NCBI RefSeq assembly: GCF_036588685.1
Contig: NC_086378.1
Coordinates: 27,009,578 to 27,073,577 of the forward strand
DNA from: Mytilus trossulus
Lineage: Eukaryota; Mollusca; Bivalvia; Mytilida; Mytilidae
Reading direction: 5' to 3'
Length of the DNA: 64,000 bases
Position 1 is the first letter of the stretch, and each line of letters begins with the position of its first letter. Below the pieces are notes generated by a model. It searched no databases and was not told where the DNA came from. It was given only the letters and a program-made list of their open reading frames with translations. This document shows positions 11,032-21,600 of this stretch, piece by piece. A program made the position numbers and the translations under genes.

Positions 11032-12870
11032 AAATAAATGGTTTGTTCGGTGGTAGTTTGAAAATAAATTACCTGACTTTTAATGTATTGAAAATAAATA
11101 ACTCAGCAGGTCTAATGGAAAGTATGAGATTGCCCCAGATTCTTCATTAATTCATCTTATTTCCCCCAAAAAAAATTGTGAAACACTTCCCACTATTTTT
11201 AAAAATAAAACTATGAATATTATTTAAATTTACTTGAAATGTCCGAAAATTGGTTTCATTTAACTTGAGGTATATTGTCTCAGGAAACCTCACCTCACTT
11301 TTATTTTAACAAGGCCGTAAGTTAACTACATTGAGTCAAATGCCTCATGTAGGAAATTTCAAAACCAAACGCTTGTTTCCATATCAATTTGTGTTCTAGG
11401 CGAGTGTCCTGCAAGAAACCATCTCTTCTTTCCTTCAGATGTAGCCCTGGTTTTCCAGGATCAATGTTTCTTATTTATTATTGTCTTTTGTTCATTGATT
11501 GCCCTTCTGTATTCTGTTAGTGGTGCATTCCTTTTGTAATCTAGTAATTTTGTTATGAACTTGATCATGAGTTTGAAAAAAAGCAGCCACAGACTTAACT
11601 ATATGTGAATTCCATTTTTGCTTTATCATGCACATTGGTCTTTTGTAGTTGTCCCTAGAAACTTAAGTCTTACACTGAATCTTTACATTTTGCTTTGAGA
11701 CCAAAACATTGCCAAAATATTATTAAAACAAAACTTGGCGCTGATTTTCAGTTATGAAAGAGTCTTCGGAACACCCAGAAAGCTTGATTTTGCATCATTT
11801 GTTCTATAGCTTCTTGGGCCTTCAGTGGTCGCGCCGCTCGGCGAAATACGTGTGCCAATACTTTTTAAAAGAGGCTAGTTACAACCAAACTTTAATACTA
11901 TGTATGTATGCAATTCATGTATATACAGTTGAAAATATAAAAGATTAATTACTGCATAGGATGATGATAATTCTGAGTAAATACTACATTATGACTTGAC
12001 TATACATGTATTATTTATAATAAGCAAATAATTTAATCAAAGCACTGTAAGCGCTGTAGGCAGTTAACCAAAAACCAAGGCAAACATAATTATGAAATCT
12101 GTGGCAATGTTGCTTCAATTTTTTTTTTAAAGATTTTTAAAAAGAACAATCATTTTATGAATTAATCATTAAGGCAAATAATTTTTTTAAAAGCAACGCA
12201 TATATCAAGTATATTTTTTTATGGTGATGAGTCTGCAGTGGAACAAGTTCGCAATGATTGCATTTCTTCTAGTTGATAGTTAACGTTGGTATTAGTTGAC
12301 TGTTAGTAGTTCAATTTGACTTTAGTACGAGCTTGTATGAATGGACTTGCTTCCCTGGAAAGATTACTGAGTTTGCGTTCAAACGTTATGAGACACAAAT
12401 CAGACAAAATGTTTACTACTACAGGGATCAAAGGTGAGGTCTAATTGACCTGTCCATAGTAAATGTAAATGACCCCCATCTTCACCCCAAGTCTATGATG
12501 TCTAAGTTTGGAATAAAATGACAGGTAATTATAAAAACAGTTGGTCAAACATTCTTGGGCTTGAAAAATATGTTTTCTTTAAAATGAGCCATATGAAAAT
12601 AATTTTGTTTATAGAACCAGAAATAATTCAAATTAAAATTAAGGTAAATTCTTTAAACCTAATAATTATTTTCCATCAATAAATTTTATAATTATCAAAA
12701 AAGGAAAAAAACATAACATAATGCTGTTACGAAGTCTCCCAAACAAAGTTCCCATAATTATTCATTCCCATGGTCACCTGACATTGGGCAAGGTCTAGTA
12801 CACATTGGTAAGGTCTAGCATATGTGACGCCTATGAGATTGGCCTTGGGTGTCATTCAATCTTTTTGAAA
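11032..12870. other. intergenic sequence, nothing recognised
   Basis: AT-rich, with frames too short and compositionally random to support genes. A weak relative of the GGGACGACCATTTGAT-type repeat end lies just to the left at 10425-10470, with a run of ten or more G. Confidence 0.4.
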
Positions 12871-12879
12871 TGACAAACA

Positions 12880-14340
12880 GGAATGAATATGAGTTGGTAT
12901 TTCAATCTTTTACAAGTTTTCACAACACACACAAGAGGAAGTGGGGTGACCCTAGGGACTGCCCCTATGTTTCATTTTATTTTTTTATCTTGTCCCATAC
13001 ATATATATATGGTTTAAGGGTGGGGATCTCCACCGTTATCAAGTTTTAAAACAGGAGGGAGTGTGGTGATCCTTGTAACTACCCCTATATTTCATTTGAT
13101 TTGTTATATTGTCCAATGCATCAATATATATGGTTGAGGGGTGGGGATCTCATCAGTTTTTACGTTATCAAACAGGAGAGGGTATGGTGACCCTAAGGAC
13201 TCTCCCTATATTTCATTTGATTAGGTCTCATGTATGAAAATATATGGTTTAATTTAAAGGTGGGGATGTGGATGCAGGGCCGGAATCCCCCTATATTTAA
13301 TTTAATTTAGAGGTGGGGATCCCAACTGTTTCCAAATTTTTAAACAGGATGAATGGGGTGACCGCAGGGACTTCCCCTATCTTTCATTTAATTTGTTATA
13401 TAATCCCATACATGAGTATGTATGGTTACGGGGTGAGGATCTCGAATTTTCCCAAGTTCTCAAACAGAAGGGCGTACAGTGACCATAGGGGCCCCCTTAT
13501 AATTCATTTGATTTGTTATATTGTCCCATACATGAATGATTTAGAGGTGGGTATCTTGATCGTTACCAAGTTCTCATACAGGAGAAGTGGGTGACCCCAA
13601 GGGACCCTCCCTATATTTCATTTGATTAGTTATATTGTCCCATACATGAATAAATATGGTTTAGAGTTGATTAACTCAAATGTTTCCAAGTTCTCAAACA
13701 AGAGAGTGTATAGTGACCCTAGGGACCCCCTTATAATTCTTTTGATTTCTAATACTAGTATTGTCCAACATGAATATATATTGTGAAGATTTGGGATGTC
13801 GACCGTTTTCAAATTCTCAAACAGTAGGGGAAGCCTGACCCCACGAACTTAACCTATATTTCATATGGTTTGTTATATTGTCCCATGTATGAATATATAT
13901 GGTTTAGGGTGGGGATCTGGACCGTTTTCAAGTTCTCAAATAGGAGAGGGTGACCCCCAGGGACGTCCCCTACATATTTCATTTGATTTGTTATTTTGTC
14001 CAAAACATTAAGTTATATGGTTCAGGGGTAGGGATCTCGACCATAACCAAGTTCTCAAACAGGAGGGGTGGGGTGACCCCAGGGACTCCCCCATATTTCA
14101 TTTTATTATATATATTGTTCCATACATGAATAAATATGGTTAAGGGGTGGGGATCTGTTTCTAAGTTCTAAAACATGAGCGGTGGGTGACCATAGGGGCT
14201 TCCCCTATATCTTATTTGATTAGTTATTTAGTTTCATACATGAATTTATATGGTCATTCATTTCAAAGTTATCAAACAGGAGGGGGTACAGTGGCCCAAT
14301 GGACTCCACCTATATATCATATGATTTGCTTACATTGAGG
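12880..14340. repeat. tandem repeat, about 12 copies of a ~117-bp unit
   Basis: CAAACAGGAGGGG-like boxes recur at about 13048, 13167, 13345, 13460, 13576, 13694, 13820, 13936, 14055, 14172 and 14275. Each is followed by GGTGACCCTAGGGACT, CCCTATATTTCATTTGATT, TTATATTGTCCCATACATGAAT and GGTGGGGATCTCGACCGTT or variants. Copies differ by 10-25% with indels, so the array is old. It lies between genes. Confidence 0.85.
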
Positions 14341-14354
14341 TATCATATAATATA

Positions 14355-14650
14355 GTTGCACTATTTGTGCCTGTCCCAAGTCCGAAGCCTGTAATTCAGT
14401 GGTTGTCGTGTGTATATTTGTTACATATTTGTTTTTCGTTATTTTTTTTATATAAATAAGCCGTAAGTTTTCTCGTTTGAATTATTTTACATTGTCTTAT
14501 CGGGGCCATTTATAGCTGACTGTGCGGTAAGTGCTTTGCTCATTGTTAAAGGTGATACGATGACCTGTAGTTGTTAATGTCTGTGTCATTTTGGTATCTT
14601 GTGGACAGTTGTCTCATTGGCAATCATACAACATCTTCTTTTTTTATATA
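14355..14650 (+). repeat. dispersed repeat family A copy
   Basis: It contains CTGTCCCAAGTCCGAAGCCTG, TTTTCTCGTTTGAATT, ACATTGTCTTATCGGGGCC, TTTGCTCATTGTT and finally GTTGTCTCATTGGCAATCAT. The same ordered blocks occur at 21680-21866, 31690-32056 and 60540-60830. No open frame is conserved among copies, so it behaves like a SINE-like or other non-autonomous element. Confidence 0.8.
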
Positions 14651-14861
14651 AGAAACTTCCAGCTATTTTATGATTTTTTTAGTGGATACATGTCGTTATT
14701 AACGGAATTATGTCGAAGCATCTATAGGTTTCATAGCACAATCAACTATCAGCACAGATGTCCTTTAAAAATTTGATGGAGCATTTTGGGGACAGACAGT
14801 TTTTATGTGCATCCTTTATTTCTGTCCTAAATTATCCCAAAATTTGTATTTTCCATCTGTT

Positions 14862-15101
14862 AGGGAGCTACCATTTGATTTTTATGGGGGGCTAGGATGA
14901 AAAATGTTGTCCTGCATTTTTTTAGCTGTAAACTCTATTCTGCCTTTTTATTTTTCACTCTGTTCGGTCCTGCCTTCTTTTTTTTTTTAGTTTATCCTGA
15001 CTTTTTTTACCTAAATTGTCGTCCTGACTTTTTTTTTTTTTGCAAGTGTCTCATCCTGCCCCCCCCCCCCCCCCGCATAAAAATCAAATGGTAGCTCCCT
15101 T
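14862..15101. mobile_element. MITE-like element with GGGAGCTACCATTTGATTTT ends
   Basis: The left end AGGGAGCTACCATTTGATTT, followed by TTATGGGGGG, is mirrored at the right by a run of about 16 C, then GCATAAAAATCAAATGG and TAGCTCCCT. The terminal inverted repeat is about 32 bp with a 240-bp total span. The interior is T-rich with repeated TCCTGACTTTTTT or TCCTGCCTT-type phrases. It is non-coding. Confidence 0.75.
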
Positions 15102-15289
15102 ATAAAATACAGACGGATTATATATCATACACCAGATCGAAAGGCAATTTTTTTTTAAATTAATGACCGAACTCAAAAATGTATATACAGAGTACAAAAT
15201 GCGAGGAAGAAGGATCAACGCAAACCAGGAAGGAAATGAAACTATATATATGGCGTACTCTATGGCTTAAGGCGAAATAACTTTAAACT

Positions 15290-17577
15290 AGAGGCTCTAA
15301 AGAGCCTGTGTCGCTCACCTTGGTCTATGTGCATATTAAACAAAGGACACAAATGGATTCATGACAAAATTGTATTTTGGTGATGGTGATGTGTTTGAAG
15401 TTCCTACTTTACTGAACGATTTTGCTTCTTACAATTATATCTATCATGAACATTGCCCATTAGTAACAAAGAACTATATTTGGTAAAAATTTACATAAAT
15501 TTACCAAATTAATGAAAATTGTTAAAAATTGACTATAAAGGGCAATAACTCCTTAAGGGGTCAATTGACCATTTAGGTCATGTTGACTTATTTGTAGATC
15601 TTACTTTGCTGAACATTATTGCTGTTTACAGTTTATCGCTATCTATAATAGTATTCAAGATAACAAAAAAACGGCAAAATTTCTTTAAAAAATACAAATT
15701 GGAGGGCAGCAACCCAACAACCAGTTGTCCAATTCATCTGAAAAATTCAGGGCAGATAGATATTGACTTGATTAACAATTTAACTTCTTGTCAGATTTGC
15801 TCTAGATGCTTTGGTTTCATAGTTATAAGCAAAAAACTGCATTTTACCCCTATGTTCTATTTTTAGCCGTGGCGGCCATCTTGGTTGAATGGCCAGGTCA
15901 TCGGACACATTTTTCAAACTAGATACCCCAAAGATGATTGTGGCCTAGTAGTTTCAGTGGAGATTTTGTAAAAGATTACTTAGATTTATGAAAAATGGTT
16001 AAAGATTGACTATAAAGGGCAATAACTCCTAAAGGGGTCAACTGACCATTTTGGTCATGTTGACTTATTTGTAGATCTTACTTTGCTGAACATTATTGCT
16101 GTTTACAATTTATCTCTATCTATAATAATATTCAAGATAATAACCAAAAACAGCAAAATTTCCTCAAAATTACCAATTCAGGGGCAGCAACCCAACAACC
16201 GATTGACCGATTCATCTGAAAATTTCAGGGCAGATAGTTCTTGACCTGATAAACATTTTTATCCCCATGTCAGATTTTCTCAAAATGCTTTGGTTTTTGA
16301 GTTAAGCCAAAAACTGCATTTTACCCCTATGTTCTATTTTTAGCGGTGGCGGCCATCTTGGTTGGTTGACCAGGTCACGCCACACATTTTTTAAACTAGA
16401 TACCCCAAAGATGATTGTGGCCAAGTTTGGATTAATTTGGCCCATTAGTTTCAGAGGAGAAGATTTTTGTAAAAGATTACTTTAATTTACGAAAAATGGT
16501 TAAAAATTGACTATAAAGGGCAATAACTCCTAAACGGGTCAACTGACCATTTTGGTCATGTTGACTTATTTGTAGATCTTACTTTGCTGAACATTATTGC
16601 TGTTTACAGCTTATCTCTATCTATAATAATATTCAAGATAATAACCAAAAACAGCAAAATTTCCTCAAAAATTACCAATTCAGGGGCAGCAACCCAACAA
16701 CCGATTGACCGATTCATCTGAAAATTTCAGGGCAGATAGATCTTGACCTGATAAACATTTTTATCCCTGTCAGATTTCCTCAAAATGCTTTGGTTTTTGA
16801 GTTATAAGCCAAAAACTGCATTTTACCCCTTTGTTCTATTTTTAGCCATGGCGGCCATCTTGGTTGGTTGACCAGATCACGCCACACATTTTTTAAACTA
16901 GATACCCCAAAGATGATTGTGGCCAAGTTTGGATTAATTTGGACAAGTAGTTTCAGAGGAGAAGATTTTTGTAAAAGATTACTTTAATTAACGAAAAATG
17001 GTTAAAAATTGACTATAAAGGGCAATAACTCCTAAACGGGTCAACTGACCATTTTGGTCATGTTGACTTATTTGTAGATCTTACTTTGCTGAACATTATT
17101 GCTGTTTACAGTTTATCTCTATCTATAATAATATTCAAGATAATAACCAAAAACAGCAAAATTTCTTCAAAATTACCAATTCAGGGGCAGCAACCCAACA
17201 ACCGATTGACCGATTCATCTGAAAATTTCAGGGCAGATAGTTCTTGACCTGATAAACATTTTTGTCCCCATGTCAGATTTGCTCTAAATGCTTTGGTTTT
17301 TGAGTTAAGCCAAAAACTGCATTTTACCCCTATGTTCTATTTTTAGCCGTGGCGGCCATCTTGGTTGGTTGACCGGGTCACGCCACACATTTTTTAAACT
17401 AGATACCCCAATGATGATTGTAGCCAAGTTTGGTTTGATTTGGCCCAGTAGTTTCAGAGGAGAAGATTTTTGTAAAAGTTAACGACGACGGACGACGACG
17501 ACGACGACGACGGACGACGGACGACGGACGCCAAGTGATGAGAAAAGCTCACTTGGCCCTTCGGGCCAGGTGAGCTA
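15290..17577 (+). mobile_element. family C element with four internal ~480-500-bp repeats
   Basis: It starts near GCTCTAAAGAGCCTGTGTCG and ends in a GAC/GGAC-rich run (17482-17530) and a hairpin AGCTCACTTGGCCC/GGGCCAGGTGAGCT (17546-17576). Between them lie four copies of a long unit. The marker GACTATAAAGGGCAATAACT occurs at 15531, 16008, 16509 and 17011. Each unit also carries ACCCAACAACC, TTTTACCCCTATGTTCTATT and GCGGCCATCTTGGTTG. Units two to four are close to identical. No protein is encoded. The ends resemble those at 10508-11031, so the family varies mainly in its tandem core. Confidence 0.75.
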
Positions 17578-17734
17578 AAAACGGAAGATATATTAGATGT
17601 TCTGGAAGTCAGAGCGCTAAAGTCTAAAATTTGACCAAGAATAAGTAGAAATGGTACAAATAAGAACTAATAACGTTTTTCTTTTATGTAAAAATTAAAC
17701 AATTCTGGTTAACTTATAGGGCTGGTGTAAAATA

Positions 17735-18002
17735 GATATAAGAAGATGTGGTATGAGTGCCAATGAGACAACTATCCACCCTAGTAACAATTTTATATAA
17801 GTAAATCATTATAGGTAAAAGTACGGGCTTCAACACGGAGCTTTGGCTCACACCGAACAACTAGCTAAAAAGGGTTCCAAAAATTATTTGTGTTAAACCA
17901 TTCACACGGGAAAACCAATGGTCTAACCTTTATAAAAAAAACGAGAAACACGTATGAATCACATCAACAAATGACAACTACTGAACATCAGATTCCTGAC
18001 TT
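17735..18002 (-). repeat. dispersed repeat family A2 copy, minus orientation
   Basis: On the + strand it reads AAGATGTGGTATGAGTGCCA, then ATGAGACAACTATCC, TACGGGCTTCAACACGGAGC and CATCAGATTCCTGAC. Matching copies are at 31325-31560 and 51705-51870 in the same orientation and 26050-26215 in the opposite one. It lies just downstream of the tetraspan gene and may form part of its 3' UTR. Confidence 0.7.
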
Positions 18003-18117
18003 CTTAAAGTCCATAAATTAAATCAAAATTATCAAATTCAAAGACAGAAATTGACTTTTAAACAGATTCTTACTAAATTAAAATAAATACTTGTCAATAT
18101 CTTGAATTCGATAAAGC

Positions 18118-18615
18118 CTAAAATGTTTGTTTTGGTGCTGTTTTAGGTATAACTAAACTTTTCAGTTGTTCATAACTGGAACCTTTCGTGTACGGTCTGT
18201 CGGCATACCCACGTGTTCTTACTGGGTTGTCCTCTTCAAATCTTGATCCATCAAATTCTTCGTCATCTTTATGTTTATAATTTTCACTGCTAAGAGAGTC
18301 TTTCCTTTCGGGCTTTCGATCGTGCGATCGTTTACTTTCACGTGTTCTATGCTCAGTTTGTGGTTTTTCCTGTTTGCGTTCCTCTTTTTGAGCTGGTGGA
18401 GGCCTCTTATCTTCTTTGGCCGTTGTTTGTTGCACACGGTCAACCTTTTGTACAGTTGGTTCTTTAGCTTCTTGTTTGATTTCTTGATTGCGAGGCGGAA
18501 GTGGCTTTCCTCTCCTGTCACTTGTGGTGAAGATATCAAAGGAATCTATTGATTTCTCTTTTTGAACAATGGCATGAAAATTGTCATCTTGTTGTTTTGC
18601 AAGAAGAACTCTTAC
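18118..18615 (-). CDS. tetraspan gene exon 6 (charged tail and stop)
   Basis: The acceptor CCCTTCAG is followed by VRVLLAKQQDDNFHAIV. The rest is a low-complexity hydrophilic tail of 165 residues with EERKQEK, TRESKRSHDRKPERK and DDEEFDGSRFEED, ending TAPKQTF and TAG. It has no hydrophobic segment and is probably disordered. Confidence 0.8.
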   Translation of the reverse strand, partial: VRVLLAKQQDDNFHAIVQKEKSIDSFDIFTTSDRRGKPLPPRNQEIKQEAKEPTVQKVDRVQQTTAKEDKRPPPAQKEERKQEKPQTEHRTRESKRSHDRKPERKDSLSSENYKHKDDEEFDGSRFEEDNPVRTRGYADRPYTKGSSYEQLKSLVIPKTAPKQTF

Positions 18616-21600
18616 CTGAAGGGAAAATATTAGATATTATTGGGTGGTGTTTATTGCAAGACATGGTACAAAATTTAGTCCCTATATGCGTAGCTCCATG
18701 TATCACAAAATGATGTTGAGTTCACACGTAGTTCGAATTCGATTCGCATTAATTTAACTAATTCGAATTAGTTTTGTTCGCATTCCAAACGTTTTACGTC
18801 CTAACGTCAATTCTAATTCGAATTCTAATGCGCGTCAAATTCAAATACTGTCCAAACGACGTTAACTTTTAATTCGTAATAACAAAAGCGTATTTCTAAT
18901 GCGAATCGGATTAAAAAAGAAGAGTGGGAATGCGATTAGCGAATTTGATTCGCATTCAATTCGAATTCAATTCGTGTGAACGTGGCATGATTATCAGGGT
19001 GTCGGAAAACACACAGTGAAAAGAAATAACTTATTTCGCTTAAACACTTATCGTTTAAACCCAGTAAAGGCTTAGTTTTTAGTTTTCTATGTTGTGTCTT
19101 GTGTTATTTGGCTGTTTACATTTATCTGTTTTACCCTAGGCCTTTTCAGTTTATTTTCAATCTATGAGTTTGAATGTCCCTCTGGTATCTTTCGTCTGTT
19201 TTTTAGATCGAATATTTATACATGAGAAATAGTTCTTTTTTATTCAAAGATTTGTTATTTTCTGTATTGTCGCTATATATATTGTTTCCAACGCAATTTT
19301 AAAACTCCTTATAATTGCTATGGTTTTGTTGGCACACCGCGATGAACAGATTATCCTACAGCAAAGGTATTTGTTTATACAAATGCACTAAACTCAAAAA
19401 CTGATTTGATAAACCGACCACTTTTTTGTATCAAATAACAAATGATTGTACATAGGGCTTAACCGTATATAAAGGTGTCAAATGGTTAAATCTGTCTTTT
19501 CTTTTTATTGAAGTGCCACACTGTATTGATCTCAGACAATTACGCTACAGATTGAAATTCATTCTCAATGTTAGGATAACTTTGTACAATGCATATTATA
19601 AAATTAACATCATATGCAACATATAATATACAATTTTGTAAAATACGGGAGGGTAGATATTATGGAACTCTTTTTCATTTTTTTGCATCAGTATTTTTCT
19701 GTTTGTGATGTAATCATGTTTTCTATTCGTTGATGTTTTACTCTTTTTAAATCTTAAATACAAAAAGACATTATAAATTAGGTAAATACCCTTGATGAAT
19801 CAAATGGTGCACAACAGCAGCAAACAGACGCAGATATAAGAGCAAATATTATTTCACAAAATGCAAAAAACATGACCAACAACGGCACTAACCATCGGAA
19901 GCCTTCTGGAGTTATCTGATGTCTCTGAAATAATAAATTTAGGTTTAGATCACAGTATAGTTGATTTCACAGCAAGTAGTGTTTGGTTGTGTCATTAATT
20001 CAACACTATTGACCTTTTGCCAACTATTGCGCCTGTCCCAAGTCAGGAGACTCTGGTCTTTGTTAGTCTTGTATTATTTAATTTTAGGTTCTTGTGTACA
20101 ATTTGGAAATTATTATGGCGTTCATTATAACTGAACTAGTATATATTTGTTTAGGGGCCAGCTGAAGGACGCCTCCGGGTGCGGGAATTTTTCTTTATAT
20201 TTTTAAGACTTGTTGGTGACCTTCTACTGTTGTTTTTTCTATGGTCGGGTTGTTGTCTCTTTGATTCATTCCCCATTTCCATTCTCACTGTTATGTCAAT
20301 CGGAGACATAAAATCTAATGGTTGTTATATATTGCCTGTGACCAAGTACACGTACGTCGTGTTATTTTGGGTTTTTTTCCAAGCATTTCGTCTACAAAAA
20401 ACTCACCATTGGGGATCGAACCAAAACACTTGCACTGTCAAAAAAATTAATTTAAGGGCATCTGATTCAATAACCAAAAAATCATAAAAGTTTAACCAAA
20501 AACATCAAACACATGCTAAGAACATGGATGGAGAGTTGTCTCATTGACCATAATATTTTGAATTTATGTATCAATATTTTGATTTTATTAATAAATATTT
20601 TGATTGTTTGAATGAATATATATCTAAGTGTTATGAACAATTATTTATTTTTATAAACAATTATTTGTTTGCATGTACATGTACAAAATTAATACTCATT
20701 TCAGAACGTATATCAATGTTGTATCCATATATAATTTATTTCATGAACACATGTTTTGATTTATTGAATAGATATTTTGTTTTTTATAAACTACTATTCG
20801 TTTTTACGAACAATTATTTAATTTTATGAAGTTCAACATATATTTAGTTTTTTTGTGACTATTGCAACGTTTCACGAGCAATATGTCTTATGATATTTAC
20901 TGGGTTTTTTCCTATGTATTCAGTTACTGATTACCTAAATTCATACACTGAACATTTACTGTGCAAAATGTTATTCTTTTCACGGCACACATTTCGCGTT
21001 TTCTCATGAACTTAGGAGATCACAGTATTTCTTATCAGGATCTTTTTGTATTTATTTGCAATTTTACGGATGCAAATTAAGTTTATTTGTGATGCGTCTG
21101 TTGAGTGGGTAAACAGATATTTTTAACAATCAAATAAAAAAAGCATTCTTATTTCATTTTAACCTTTTAAACACTAAAAGGAAAACATGACAAAATTTCG
21201 CATTTCAAATACTCGAGAGTCTATAAAACCAACATAGACCTATGCAGACAGCCAAAACCATCCAAGCTTAACTTTGCCTGATTTATTGATAGGTGTCAAT
21301 GCCAATATCAGCGCTCTTGTATTAGTTTTTTTATAGGTAGAGGAAACCAGAGTGCCAAGAGAGAACCACATATATTTGGTAAGAGTACTGGCTTTAATTC
21401 GCTATTCAGATAAGAGTCGAGCACACCTGTCACGTGTCGGATTTAAACTCACAACATCAGACTTTTAAAAGATACAGAAGTGCGACCAATTAAACCACTC
21501 GTTCACGAAGGTCCCTAACTTTGTCAGAGGGAAGATTGACAAATCAAATTTATGTTATTTTTTCCATATTCAAATGATGTATAATTGCTAATCAGTAAAA

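Noticed and set aside
14897-15094. Phe-rich frame between MITE ends
   Set aside because: Encoded by T and C homopolymers inside a MITE-like element.
18271-18552. Plus-strand hydrophobic frame opposite the tetraspan tail exon
   Set aside because: It is the complement of the charged tail, which has proper splice signals and phase.
19893-19922. A 30-nt exon ending at CCGATG/GTTAGT in the tetraspan gene
   Set aside because: It would keep the frame but lose TM4; reading on to GTATTT at 19789 gives a complete fourth helix in phase, so the longer exon is preferred.
20179-20487. 102-residue plus-strand frame
   Set aside because: It lies in dispersed repeat family B; the other copies do not keep the frame.
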